Under the pieces are notes generated by a model that saw only the letters and a list, made by a program, of their open reading frames with translations, had not been told where the DNA came from and did not search any database. This document shows positions 36,672 through 45,221 of a DNA stretch of 64,000 nt, piece after piece. The position numbers were made by a program, and so were the translations under genes. The DNA is from an uncultured Flavobacteriales bacterium. GTDB taxonomy: Bacteria; Bacteroidota; Bacteroidia; Flavobacteriales_E; Vicingaceae. Location of the stretch: contig CAJQOH010000043.1 in the NCBI GenBank assembly GCA_905479915.1, positions 1 to 64,000 of the forward strand, written 5' to 3'. Numbering within the stretch: position 1 is the first letter of the stretch; the number at the start of each line of letters is the position of its first letter.

Positions 36672-37194
36672 TCGTTAATTCGTCAGCACTAAAAAACTCA
36701 TCTGCATTAGCAGTAAAAGAATTTCCATCTGGTTCTGTTGTTGAAGCTGTTTCTGCAACATTACCGTTAGATTCTCCTTTTGTTTCAGTTTTGTTTTCTT
36801 CTCTATTGTTATTATAAGAAGGCTTGCTGTATGATTCGTCTTTTGGTCTACCAATAGAACGAATATAAGCGTTTAACATTCTGTGAATCTTCTCTACAAA
36901 CTCAATTAATTCATCAGATTTCTCTTCTCCAATTAATTCTCTTTCTTTAGACTTTAACAACCATCCTTTAGTCTTTAATAAATAACCTCTAGAAATGTAG
37001 CAATAATGCTTCTTGTCCTTAAAATTGTATCTTCCGTAACCTTGTGCAATGTTTCCTGAAATAGCATCAGCAGCCTGTACAAAAGGCTTTCCTACTGTAT
37101 CTTTATTAAACCCTTCCCATTCATTAACAATGTTCCAAACTTCTTGTTCAAAGTCCAAACACTCTTGGTAAAGTTTTAAATCTTCTAACTTCAT
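36664..37194 (-). CDS. Four-helix-bundle protein (23S rRNA-intervening-sequence protein family) with a low-complexity tail
   Basis: 176 aa. The first about 120 residues match the four helix bundle (IVS/S23) family: LEDLKLYQECLDFEQEVW, QAADAISGNIAQGYGRYN and SRGYLLKTKGWLLKSKE. Family members occur inside 23S rRNA insertions or free-standing; this one is free-standing between queA and ispD. Function is unknown, possibly nucleic-acid binding. About 50 polar residues (NREENKTETKGESNG and onward) extend beyond the bundle, which is longer than usual. The start was confirmed at the ATG. Confidence 0.88.
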   Translation of the reverse strand: MKLEDLKLYQECLDFEQEVWNIVNEWEGFNKDTVGKPFVQAADAISGNIAQGYGRYNFKDKKHYCYISRGYLLKTKGWLLKSKERELIGEEKSDELIEFVEKIHRMLNAYIRSIGRPKDESYSKPSYNNNREENKTETKGESNGNVAETASTTEPDGNSFTANADEFFSADELTNA

Positions 37195-37234
37195 TTAAAT
37201 AATTTTAATATTAATATACCTTTTTCTTTTCTTC

Positions 37235-38281
37235 TTATAGGATTAACATCGCATCACCATAGGTGTAAAAACGATATTTTTCTTTTATTGCTTCTTTGTA
37301 GGCTCTCATCACTAAATCATACCCTCCAAAAGCAGCAGTCATCATCAACAATGTTGATTCTGGTGTATGGAAATTTGTAATCATACAATTCGCTAAACTA
37401 AACTCATAAGGAGGGAAAATAAATTTATTTGTCCATCCATCAAATGTCTTTAACTCACCTTCTGTAGATACTGATGATTCCATCACTCTCATAGAAGTTG
37501 TTCCTACTGAACATATCTTCCTTTTATTTTTCTTTGCAGCATTCACTTGATCAACACAATCTTGCGGAATATGAATTTCTTCAGAATCCATCTTATGTTT
37601 TGTTAAATCTTCTACCTCTACAGATCTAAACGTTCCTAACCCAACATGCAATGTTAAATAAGCAAAATCTACCCCTTTAATCTCTAAACGTTTTAACAAG
37701 TGCTTACTAAAGTGCAGTCCTGCAGTTGGTGCTGCAACAGCTCCTTCATTTTTTGCATAAACCGTTTGATACCTTTCAGCATCTTCTGGTTCAACTTCTC
37801 TTGTAATGTATTTAGGGATTGGTGTTTCTCCCAATTTTTCGATAATTGCTTTAAACTCTTCATAAGGTCCATCAAATAAAAACCTTAATGTTCTTCCTCT
37901 TGATGTTGTGTTATCAATTACCTCCGCAACTAAATCATCATCACCAAAGTATAACTTATTTCCAATTCTAATTTTCCTAGCAGGATCAACTAAAACATCC
38001 CACAATAAGCTTTCTCTATTTAATTCTCTCAACAAGAAAACTTCAATACGAGCACCAGTCTTTTCTTTATTTCCATACATTCTTGCAGGGAAAACTTTAG
38101 TGTCGTTCATTACCATTAAATCTCCCTCATCAAAATATTCTAGAACATCTTTAAATTTTCTATGCTCAATTTCTCCAGTTTCTCTATGAAGCACCATTAA
38201 TCTTGACTCTTCTCTTTCTTCTGCTGGTCTTTCTGCAAGTAATTCTTCGGGTAATGTAAATTTAAATTTAGATAGTTTCAT
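37235..38281 (-). CDS. queA: S-adenosylmethionine:tRNA ribosyltransferase-isomerase
   Basis: Builds epoxyqueuosine on tRNA from preQ1 and SAM. 348 aa with the family signatures [45 protein letters not shown] and [17 protein letters not shown]. It is the first gene of a minus-strand run to ispD, driven by a complete promoter at 38334-38364. Confidence 0.95.
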   Translation of the reverse strand: MKLSKFKFTLPEELLAERPAEEREESRLMVLHRETGEIEHRKFKDVLEYFDEGDLMVMNDTKVFPARMYGNKEKTGARIEVFLLRELNRESLLWDVLVDPARKIRIGNKLYFGDDDLVAEVIDNTTSRGRTLRFLFDGPYEEFKAIIEKLGETPIPKYITREVEPEDAERYQTVYAKNEGAVAAPTAGLHFSKHLLKRLEIKGVDFAYLTLHVGLGTFRSVEVEDLTKHKMDSEEIHIPQDCVDQVNAAKKNKRKICSVGTTSMRVMESSVSTEGELKTFDGWTNKFIFPPYEFSLANCMITNFHTPESTLLMMTAAFGGYDLVMRAYKEAIKEKYRFYTYGDAMLIL

Positions 38282-38333
38282 GTATTGTATCTATTATATA
38301 GTAAGTGTCTTTTCTTTAATTGAAAATTGGCAG

Positions 38334-38364
38334 CAAATGTAACAATATATAACTCGGAAATCAA
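38334..38364 (-). promoter_or_regulatory. Complete promoter of queA
   Basis: On the minus strand: -33 TTG (38364-38362), a 20-bp spacer and -7 TACATTTG (38341-38334), 52 bp before the ATG. This fits the Bacteroidota consensus on both elements and spacing. Confidence 0.65.
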
Positions 38365-38443
38365 GTCTTATTGCCATTAACAAATGATGGTTTGATTTTT
38401 CTTTTCGCTAAAAAAGAAGCTCGTTTTTAACCTCTTTTTTACC

Positions 38444-39205
38444 TTATTTTTTTTTGCCGTTCTTGTTCGCTTTCTTAATATAAAGCTCCAAAGCTCTTGT
38501 CATTGATGGCGACTCTGGTTGAGGAGCTGCAATATCAATATTCAAGCCCGCTTCTTCGGCTGCTTTTGCAGTTGTTGGACCAAAAACAGCAATTCTTGTA
38601 TCGTTTTGTTTAAAGTCTGGGAAATTCTGATACAATGACTTAATTCCTGACGGACTAAAGAATACCAAAACATCATAGTTTACATCACTTAAGTCTGATA
38701 AATCACTACAAACAGTTCTATAAAGTGTTGCCGCTTTAAAATCAATTCCATTTTCCTCTAATAGATTTGGAATGTTTGATCTTAAAATATCAGAACATGG
38801 TAATAAAAAACTATTCTCTTTATGTTTTTTTAATAAAGGCACCAACTCAGCAAAACGTTGTTGTCCATGAAAAATCTTTCTTTTTCTATAAACAATGTAT
38901 TTCTGTAAATAAAACGCTGTAGACTCTGAAATACAAAAATACTTCATATCGTCTGGCACAGTTACACGCGCTTCTTCTGCTGCTCTAAAATAATGATCTA
39001 CAGCATTTCTACTTGTAAATATTACAGCAGTAAAATCTAGTATATTTATTTTTTGTTGGCGAAATTCATTTTTAGGAACACCTTCTATATGAATAAAAGG
39101 TCTAAAATCTATTTTCACTTTACAATCCGCAGATAAATCAAAATAAGGTGATTTTTCTGTTTCTGGTTTGGGTTGTGATACTAAAACGCTCTTTACTTTC
39201 AACAT
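38444..39205 (-). CDS. hemD: Uroporphyrinogen-III synthase
   Basis: Closes hydroxymethylbilane to uroporphyrinogen III in haem synthesis. The family is poorly conserved, but the 253 aa show its features: VLVSQPKPETEKSPYFDL at the start, AVIFTSRNAVDHYF, LPCSDILRSNIPNLL, YDVLVFFSPSGIKSLY and RIAVFGPTTAKAAEEAGL. It follows the DUF4271 gene by 30 bp, a pairing common in Bacteroidota. The final residues are Lys/Asn-rich. Confidence 0.9.
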   Translation of the reverse strand: MLKVKSVLVSQPKPETEKSPYFDLSADCKVKIDFRPFIHIEGVPKNEFRQQKINILDFTAVIFTSRNAVDHYFRAAEEARVTVPDDMKYFCISESTAFYLQKYIVYRKRKIFHGQQRFAELVPLLKKHKENSFLLPCSDILRSNIPNLLEENGIDFKAATLYRTVCSDLSDLSDVNYDVLVFFSPSGIKSLYQNFPDFKQNDTRIAVFGPTTAKAAEEAGLNIDIAAPQPESPSMTRALELYIKKANKNGKKK

Positions 39206-39235
39206 GTTCCTTTTTCTTTTTTAGTCTAATCCACT

Positions 39236-40036
39236 TTATTTAAGGACGAAAATCCGCCACATAACGACCAACGGTAAAATTTCGAGGGTGCAAAGGTACA
39301 CAAATATATAGAAGTACAAAATTCCTTTTGCCTTTCCAATCACAAACAGCCTTACCACCCTTAAAAGTAAGGTGATCGAGATTAAAGGAATCGCCATATA
39401 TACCAGGATATGTGAAAATGAAAGCGAAGAAAAGTAAGCAATACAAAGAATTACAATCAAAAACGCTCCAAGCAAGTTGTTATAAAGTGATACGTTAAAA
39501 ATATATTCTGGAGCAATGGTTGTATCATTGAAAACAAACAACAAAACCTTTGAGAACAGATACTTAACAATATAGATAAATAACAAGAATACCAGTATTA
39601 ACAAAAAGAAACTAAACCCATCTGAAGTAAAACTTCCTGTAGCAATAACATCTTTCAATTGATAAATAAACAAAGCTGTTGTAAACAGATGGATAATGGT
39701 AAACAAAATGTTTGATCGATGAAAAAACACCTTCTCTTCTCTTGTGATCTCTTGGGCTACTCCATAATTAAAAAGAGCCTTTATTCCTTGATTAAAACGA
39801 TTGTTACTAAATGCTTTAACAAAACCAAACAAAACTAATGTTCCTAGCAATATTACTATTTGCCAGTTGGCTACACTAATCGACCTAACATTAGGGTCAA
39901 AAAATTTCTCTACTGGTTTTTCTATCACCTCTTGGGGTTCTACCTTTCGAACTGGTATTAATTCACCATCGCTTACACCATAAACGGTATCTTTTAAGGT
40001 GGTGTCTAAATTTTGATATGGTGTAGGTGTTGGCAC
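39236..40036 (-). CDS. DUF4271 membrane protein
   Basis: 266 aa from a GTG start. A polar Pro-rich N-terminal segment of about 55 residues is followed by about six hydrophobic helices (WQIVILLGTLVLFGFVKAF, FLLILVFLLFIYIVKYLF). The FHRSNILFTIIHLFTTALFI segment is typical of DUF4271, which is conserved directly upstream of hemD in Bacteroidota. Its function is unknown; linkage suggests an envelope or haem-related role. The GTG lies five bases after a perfect -7 element, so the mRNA may be leaderless. Confidence 0.85.
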   Translation of the reverse strand: MPTPTPYQNLDTTLKDTVYGVSDGELIPVRKVEPQEVIEKPVEKFFDPNVRSISVANWQIVILLGTLVLFGFVKAFSNNRFNQGIKALFNYGVAQEITREEKVFFHRSNILFTIIHLFTTALFIYQLKDVIATGSFTSDGFSFFLLILVFLLFIYIVKYLFSKVLLFVFNDTTIAPEYIFNVSLYNNLLGAFLIVILCIAYFSSLSFSHILVYMAIPLISITLLLRVVRLFVIGKAKGILYFYIFVYLCTLEILPLVVMWRIFVLK

Positions 40037-40041
40037 GGTTG

Positions 40042-40049
40042 CAAAGGTA
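40042..40049 (-). promoter_or_regulatory. -7 promoter element for DUF4271-hemD
   Basis: The minus strand reads TACCTTTG, an exact TAnnTTTG match, five bases before the GTG start at 40036 and 10 bp downstream of the exbD terminator. Confidence 0.55.
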
Positions 40050-40052
40050 AAT

Positions 40053-40083
40053 ATAAAAAAAGCCCTCCAAAAAGGAAGGCTTT
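40053..40083 (-). terminator. Rho-independent terminator of the exbB-exbD operon
   Basis: On the minus strand AAAGCCTTCC (40083-40074), loop TTTTT, GGAGGGCTTT (40068-40059, one wobble), then a T run. It lies 26 bp after the exbD stop. Confidence 0.85.
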
Positions 40084-40109
40084 GATAATTTATACTTTTC
40101 TAATCTTAA

Positions 40110-40586
40110 TTAGTTTGAGATTTTATCTGTTTTCTTAGAGGAGTAATTCAACTTTAAAGCGTTCACTTTTCTTAACTCTTGCTTTACATCAGTAACAATA
40201 CCCATCTTAGTATTTACATCAACCTTTAACGACCATGTAATTCTGTTTCTTTCAGCTTCATCTCTTGCCTCTTTCTCCATTTCTACAAATAATGGGATGT
40301 CATCAACAGTTTTAAAAGCATCATTTAATTGAATTCTTGGTGCAGTACCAAAAGCACCTTGTAAATTCTTAACAGGCTTTCCTATATAAATGTAAGCGAC
40401 CAAAGATTTCTTTTCTAACTTAGACACTTCCGTTGCCTGTGGAGTTACATTTTCAACCTTAAGGGTTGTTTCTCTCATTACAGTTGTTACCATAAAGAAG
40501 AATAATAACATAAATACAATATCAGGTAATGACGCTGTATTTACCGCTGGCTGTCCTTTTTTTCCTTTTTTCCTAAATTTTGACAT
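40110..40586 (-). CDS. ExbD/TolR family biopolymer transport protein
   Basis: 158 aa. A basic cytoplasmic N-terminus (FRKKGKKGQ) is followed by one transmembrane helix with the proton-path Asp (TASLPDIVFMLLFFFMVTTV), then a periplasmic domain. It couples the proton gradient through ExbB to TonB or Tol-type partners. Its start overlaps the stop of the other exbD by one base, and two differing ExbD copies in one operon are typical of this phylum. Confidence 0.9.
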   Translation of the reverse strand: MSKFRKKGKKGQPAVNTASLPDIVFMLLFFFMVTTVMRETTLKVENVTPQATEVSKLEKKSLVAYIYIGKPVKNLQGAFGTAPRIQLNDAFKTVDDIPLFVEMEKEARDEAERNRITWSLKVDVNTKMGIVTDVKQELRKVNALKLNYSSKKTDKISN

Positions 40587-41191
40587 TATTCTGCTCCTCC
40601 TACTTTTTTAGGTTCTGCTTCAGAAATACGTTGAGGGTAAAATTTCTTTACCGCTTTCATTTTCTCTTTAATCAATTCAGAAGAACCAGATTTTTGAACT
40701 AGTTCAGTATATGGTTTTCCAAATTTTTGTTGTGCAAATTCATTTCTCAACTCATTGTATGCAGCAACCAATTCATTTTGCACTTTGATATACATCTCAT
40801 AAGATGTTCCGTTATCATTTTGCAATGAAATAATTTGTTTAGATACAGGAACTACCCCCAATTGAGGAATTTCAGTTTCTTTAAATTCTGGCATGCTTTC
40901 ATTTCCTGGTTCAGATTTTATAAAAACTTTAGCTTTTTCTCTTAACTCAGTAACTTGCATATATTCACCCTCTACTAACAACTGATCATTAGCATTAACC
41001 AAAATCTCAAATATATTACGCTGTTTCACCTTATCCTGATCTTCTACAGGCTCATCAATTGGTGGTGGCAACTTTCTAATTAAACCCGTATCCGTATCCA
41101 TTGTAGTGGTTACTAAGAAAAAGATAAGTAACAAGAAAGCAATATCCGCCATAGATCCGGCATTTATTTCTGGTATTTCTCTTCTACTCAT
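40586..41191 (-). CDS. ExbD/TolR family biopolymer transport protein
   Basis: 201 aa, the longer of two ExbD copies. Its transmembrane helix carries the Asp in SMADIAFLLLIFFLVTTTMD, followed by a Pro-rich RKLPPPIDEPV segment and a periplasmic domain. It lies between a small four-helix membrane protein and the second exbD; all are in one operon with exbB. Confidence 0.9.
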   Translation of the reverse strand: MSRREIPEINAGSMADIAFLLLIFFLVTTTMDTDTGLIRKLPPPIDEPVEDQDKVKQRNIFEILVNANDQLLVEGEYMQVTELREKAKVFIKSEPGNESMPEFKETEIPQLGVVPVSKQIISLQNDNGTSYEMYIKVQNELVAAYNELRNEFAQQKFGKPYTELVQKSGSSELIKEKMKAVKKFYPQRISEAEPKKVGGAE

Positions 41192-41201
41192 AATCGTTTA
41201 A

Positions 41202-41615
41202 TTATTTAAATGCTTTAGATACTTCTGCAAAGATTATAGAACCTATTGCAACAACACCTAAAATATAAAATGCTATTAATCCTCCTTCAGAAAGTTGTGA
41301 AGTTCCAGCTTCAGCTAAAATATCTCCATCCACATTAGAATGAACCTCATTTCCTGACATAAAGTAAGAAACTGCACAAATTACTACAAGAACAACTACT
41401 CCTAGTAAAGCGCTCTTAGCTTTTTTAGGGTTTTGAGCCATTCCCATTACAGAAAAACCTAATGTTGTAACAACAGCAATTCCTAGTAAAATGTAACACC
41501 AAGTTATTAATAAGCCTTCGCTAACTGCACCAAAAGCAAACAATAAACTTAATAGTGCTGAAAGCCCTAATAATGCAATTAATATGATGCTGAATAATTT
41601 ATTATTACCGCCCAT
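41202..41615 (-). CDS. Small membrane protein of the exbB-exbD operon
   Basis: 137 aa with about four hydrophobic helices (LFSIILIALLGLSALLSLLF, LITWCYILLGIAVVTTLGF, ALLGVVVLVVICAVSYFM, GLIAFYILGVVAIGSIIF). The family is unnamed to me but occurs at this place between exbB and exbD in Bacteroidota. It may be an accessory subunit of the energising complex, which is inferred from position alone. Confidence 0.8.
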   Translation of the reverse strand: MGGNNKLFSIILIALLGLSALLSLLFAFGAVSEGLLITWCYILLGIAVVTTLGFSVMGMAQNPKKAKSALLGVVVLVVICAVSYFMSGNEVHSNVDGDILAEAGTSQLSEGGLIAFYILGVVAIGSIIFAEVSKAFK

Positions 41616-41617
41616 AA

Positions 41618-42493
41618 TTATTTTTTATTTGTTAATTCATTTTTTACTAACATATCGATTAAAGAGATAGAAGCGTTTTCCATATCATTAACAATACTAT
41701 CTACTTTTGCAATAATGTAGTTGAAAAAGATCTGTAAGATAATCGCTACAATCAATCCAAATACTGTTGTCAATAAGGCAACTTTAATACCTACAGCAAC
41801 AACTTGTGGAGAAATATCTCCTGCTTCAGCAATTGCATCAAAGGCTCCAATCATACCAATTACAGTTCCCATGAAACCAAGCATTGGTGCTAAAGCAATA
41901 AACAATGAAATCCAAGAAATTCCTTTCTCTAACAATCCCATTTGAACACCACCGTAAGAAACAATTGATTTCTCAACCATATCAACACCTTCATGGCTTC
42001 TATCTAAACCTTGGTAGAAAATACTTGCAACAGGTCCTTTTGTATCTCTACAAACTTCTTTAGCTGCTTCAACTCCACCGCTATTTAAAGCAGACTCTAT
42101 GTTGTTTAACAATTTATCTGTGTTAGTTGTTGCCATATTTAAATAAATAATACGCTCAATAACTATAGCAAGTCCTAAAATAAGACAAACCAATACGATC
42201 CCCATAAATCCAGGACCACCTTCAATAAATTTTTGTTTTATTACTTGAGTAAATGATAAATCTTCAGCTGGTGCTTCAGCCATTTCTTCTGCTGGCGCCT
42301 CTACTGGTGCAGCTTCTTCAGCAGCTTCTTCTGCTTCCATTGCCTCTTCTTCTGCAGCTTCCTCAGCGGCAGCAGCTTCTGCTTCCATTGCCTCTTCTGT
42401 TGCTGCCTCTTCGGCACCTTGTGCGTAAACTGAATTAAACGTTCCGAAAGTTAACATTCCGGCAACTGTTAATAATGCAAATACTTTTTTCAT
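41618..42493 (-). CDS. exbB: MotA/TolQ/ExbB proton channel protein with acidic N-terminal extension
   Basis: 291 aa. The signal-like start (FALLTVAGMLTFGTFNSVYAQ) is followed by a run of about 48 Ala/Glu-rich residues (for example AAAEEAAEEEAMEAEEAA, VEAPAEEMAEAPAED). Then come three membrane helices and the conserved channel helices IALAPMLGFMGTVIGMIGAF and VALLTTVFGLIVAIILQIFF. It forms the pentameric stator with the ExbD proteins downstream. The periplasmic acidic extension is unusual compared with proteobacterial ExbB but is seen in Bacteroidota. Confidence 0.92.
   Translation of the reverse strand: MKKVFALLTVAGMLTFGTFNSVYAQGAEEAATEEAMEAEAAAAEEAAEEEAMEAEEAAEEAAPVEAPAEEMAEAPAEDLSFTQVIKQKFIEGGPGFMGIVLVCLILGLAIVIERIIYLNMATTNTDKLLNNIESALNSGGVEAAKEVCRDTKGPVASIFYQGLDRSHEGVDMVEKSIVSYGGVQMGLLEKGISWISLFIALAPMLGFMGTVIGMIGAFDAIAEAGDISPQVVAVGIKVALLTTVFGLIVAIILQIFFNYIIAKVDSIVNDMENASISLIDMLVKNELTNKK
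42268..42415 (-). repeat. Ala/Glu codon repeat in exbB
   Basis: Imperfect short repeats of GCA/GAA-type codons encode the AEEAA-type extension. The opposite strand reads as a Leu-rich frame, which is an artefact of these repeats. Confidence 0.6.
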
Positions 42494-42700
42494 AATTTAA
42501 ATAGTTTGTAATCTAACTGATTTTATTTTTACTTATTGTTTTATTAATTTTTTATTCAACTAAAGGTTGTGTTTCTTCATTTTTCGGCAGAAAACACTTT
42601 CCTCTATCTAAACAGGATGCCAAAATACAAAAAATATTTTTTAAAAAAATACTTTTAATGTAAAGGTTCTGTTAACGGTTATAATATCCCCAACAAAGGA

Positions 42701-43954
42701 CTATAAACTAAACGCTTTTTTCACCTTAGCAACATAGTCCAACTCTTCCCAAGGGAACAATTTAACTTTTACCTTCTTTGTTTTTCCAGAACCATCTGTA
42801 AAGGTTTTCTCCACTGTTTCAGTCGATCTTCCCATGTGCCCGTAAGCTGCTGTTTCAGAATAAATAGGTGTTCTTAATTTAAATCTTGTTTCTATAGCGT
42901 AAGGTCTCATGTCAAAAAGCTTTTCTACTTTTTTAGCAATTTGCCCGTCTGTTAATTTAGTTTTAGCAGTTCCATAGGTGTCTATAAATATTCCCATAGG
43001 TTTTGCTACACCAATTGCGTAAGCTACCTGAACCAATACCTCATCACAAAGGCCTGCAGCAACTAAGTTCTTAGCAACGTGACGCGTTGCATAAGCAGCT
43101 GATCGATCTACTTTACTTGGATCTTTTCCTGAAAAAGCACCTCCACCATGAGCTCCTTTTCCTCCGTAAGTGTCAACAATAATTTTTCTTCCTGTTAATC
43201 CAGTATCTCCATGTGGTCCACCAATTACAAAAATTCCTGTTGGATTAACGTGGTATTTAATTTTATCATTAAATAAATTCTGGATGCTCTTTGGCAATTT
43301 CTTTTTTACTCTAGGAATTAAAATGTTAATTACATCCTCTTTTATCTTCTTCAACATTTTAGATTCTGTATCAAAATCATCATGCTGAGTAGACAATACT
43401 ATCGCTTCAATTCTAACAGGCTTATTGTTATCATCATATTCAATAGTAACTTGCGATTTTGCATCAGGACGTAAATACTTTATCTTTTTATTTTCTCTTC
43501 TTAAAGCAGCTAATTCTACTAACAATAAATGAGAAATATCCAATGCCAAAGGCATGTAGTTTTTTGTTTCATTTGTAGCATAACCAAACATCATTCCTTG
43601 GTCTCCTGCCCCTTGATCTTCTTTTTTCTTTCTTTCTACTCCTTGATTAATATCTGGAGATTGTTCGTGAATTGCAGAAAATACTCCACAAGAGTTTCCA
43701 TCAAACATATAATCACTCTTAGTGTAACCAATTTTATTGATTACATCTCTAGCAATTTTTTGTACATCTAAGTATGTTTTAGATTTAACCTCTCCAGCTA
43801 AAACAACTTGTCCAGTAGTAACCAATGTTTCACAAGCTACTTTAGACTCCTTATCAAATGCTAAAAAGTTATCAATTAATGCATCAGAAATTTGATCGGA
43901 AACTTTATCCGGGTGCCCTTCTGATACTGATTCGGATGTAAATAAATACGACAT
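42701..43954 (-). CDS. metK: S-adenosylmethionine synthetase
   Basis: Makes SAM from ATP and methionine. 417 aa with [20 protein letters not shown], the metal/phosphate loops [10 protein letters not shown] and [19 protein letters not shown], and [17 protein letters not shown]. The protein is about 30 aa longer than the E. coli enzyme through a mid-domain stretch ([19 protein letters not shown]). The 235-bp leader contains an inverted repeat at 43983-44018. Confidence 0.97.
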   Translation of the reverse strand: MSYLFTSESVSEGHPDKVSDQISDALIDNFLAFDKESKVACETLVTTGQVVLAGEVKSKTYLDVQKIARDVINKIGYTKSDYMFDGNSCGVFSAIHEQSPDINQGVERKKKEDQGAGDQGMMFGYATNETKNYMPLALDISHLLLVELAALRRENKKIKYLRPDAKSQVTIEYDDNNKPVRIEAIVLSTQHDDFDTESKMLKKIKEDVINILIPRVKKKLPKSIQNLFNDKIKYHVNPTGIFVIGGPHGDTGLTGRKIIVDTYGGKGAHGGGAFSGKDPSKVDRSAAYATRHVAKNLVAAGLCDEVLVQVAYAIGVAKPMGIFIDTYGTAKTKLTDGQIAKKVEKLFDMRPYAIETRFKLRTPIYSETAAYGHMGRSTETVEKTFTDGSGKTKKVKVKLFPWEELDYVAKVKKAFSL

Positions 43955-43970
43955 ATTAATCTTTTATTTT

Positions 43971-44018
43971 AAATAAAAATCGGCTAAAAAGCTATGGTCT
44001 GTGATGACACATTTTAGC
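43971..44018 (-). promoter_or_regulatory. Terminator-like hairpin in the metK leader
   Basis: On the minus strand GCTAAAA (44018-44012) pairs with TTTTAGC (43989-43983), with a small inner TGTG/CACA hairpin, followed by CGATTTTTATTT. It lies about 30 bp before the metK ATG, where an attenuator would be, although only 7 bp are paired. No known SAM riboswitch consensus was recognised on the metK strand. Confidence 0.3.
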
Positions 44019-44189
44019 ATTTTTTTGTGTGGTTACAAGCAGCCAAATCATTCCACAATTATTTTAGATTGTCAAAAATCGTAATTTTTTATGGTTCAGA
44101 CAATAGATAATGGAGAAAAAAGAAGTAAGAGAAAAGAAACAAGACTACAGTCCCCTCCTGTCCTTTTATTTAAAAATAATACTACTTTT

Positions 44190-45092
44190 CTAAGCCGTTA
44201 ACTTTTTGAAAACGGCCTCTAAACTTTGAGTCTCTTTTTGCATCGTTAAAACAACTATTTCTTTTTGCATTGCAAATTGAAAAATGTTATTTCGAGCAGC
44301 ATCTTCTTTGATTTCAAATAACCAAATATTATTGTTAGAGTTTTTCACTTGCACTACTCCTTCTATTTTTTGCAGCTCACCAACTGTAACTAACTTGTCA
44401 AATTCTACCGTTAATACAATTTGATTCTTTTGCTGGCTTTGTAATTCTTCCGTTTTATCATTTGCTACAATCTGACCATGGTTTATGATAATTGTTTTGT
44501 CACAAATTGCCTCTACCTCCTGCATAATGTGAGTAGAAAGCATAATGGTTTTTTCTTTTCCAATATTCTTAATCAGCCCTCTAATTTCTTCAAGTTGATT
44601 TGGATCCAAACCAGTAGTGGGCTCATCTAAAATCAACACCTTAGGGTCATGAATAATTGCTTGAGCCAATCCAACTCTCTGTCTATAACCTTTAGACAAT
44701 GCACCTATTTTTTTATTTTGCTCTATTTCTAGACCAACCATATCTATCATGTCTTTAACACGTGCTTTCCTGTTCTCAATTTTATAAACTCCTCCAACAA
44801 AATCTAAGTATTCTTTAACATACATATCCAAATACAACGGATTGTGCTCTGGCAAATAACCAACTTGTCTTTTTACATCAATAGGGTTCTCTATAACATC
44901 GTATCCACATACATTAACACTTCCAGATGATTGGGGAATAAAACAAGTAATTATTTTCATCATTGTTGATTTTCCTGCTCCATTTGGCCCTAAAAACCCT
45001 ACAATATTTCCCGGCTCTACAGTGAAAGAAACATCATTCAATGCATTTTGCGCTCCATAAGTCTTAATTACATTTTTTACTTCTATCGACAT
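44190..45092 (-). CDS. gldA: Gliding-motility ABC transporter ATP-binding protein GldA
   Basis: 300 aa ABC ATPase with Walker A GFLGPNGAGKSTMMKII, Q-loop QVGYLPEHNPLYLDM, signature LSKGYRQRVGLAQAI and Walker B VLILDEPTTGLDP. The C-terminal about 80 residues match the GldA extension (VQVKNSNNNIWLFEI). GldA works with GldF and GldG in flavobacterial gliding; those genes are not in the window. An export ATPase of the same family is the alternative. Confidence 0.88.
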   Translation of the reverse strand: MSIEVKNVIKTYGAQNALNDVSFTVEPGNIVGFLGPNGAGKSTMMKIITCFIPQSSGSVNVCGYDVIENPIDVKRQVGYLPEHNPLYLDMYVKEYLDFVGGVYKIENRKARVKDMIDMVGLEIEQNKKIGALSKGYRQRVGLAQAIIHDPKVLILDEPTTGLDPNQLEEIRGLIKNIGKEKTIMLSTHIMQEVEAICDKTIIINHGQIVANDKTEELQSQQKNQIVLTVEFDKLVTVGELQKIEGVVQVKNSNNNIWLFEIKEDAARNNIFQFAMQKEIVVLTMQKETQSLEAVFKKLTA

Positions 45093-45160
45093 TTTCTTAA
45101 GTTATAAAGTTAAAGTGTGTTGAATTTCGCAAAACCACTCTCTATAAATTTTTAACAATA

Positions 45161-45168
45161 CGAAAGTA
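45161..45168 (-). promoter_or_regulatory. -7-like promoter element for gldA
   Basis: The minus strand reads TACTTTCG (TAnnTTCG variant), 68 bp before gldA, back-to-back with the rsgA promoter. Confidence 0.4.
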
Positions 45169-45197
45169 AGATTTTTAGGTAAACCCTTATTATTCTT

Positions 45198-45205
45198 TAC
45201 TTTTG
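45198..45205 (+). promoter_or_regulatory. -7 promoter element for rsgA-dtd
   Basis: TACTTTTG, an exact TAnnTTTG match, 16 bp before the rsgA ATG. Confidence 0.55.
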
Positions 45206-45221
45206 AATTTGAGTTAATCAT

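Noticed and set aside
42253-42438. Leucine-rich plus-strand frame
   Set aside because: Antisense of the Ala/Glu codon repeat in exbB. The Leu/Pro composition is a direct result of complementing GCA/GAA codons.
43981-43995. GCTAAAAAG sequence resembling the end of a SAM-II riboswitch
   Set aside because: It is on the strand opposite to metK, and the rest of the SAM-II pseudoknot is missing.
44085-44160. Purine-rich stretch before gldA's 3' end as a possible small gene
   Set aside because: No frame with a credible start, length or promoter was found; it is probably untranslated spacer.
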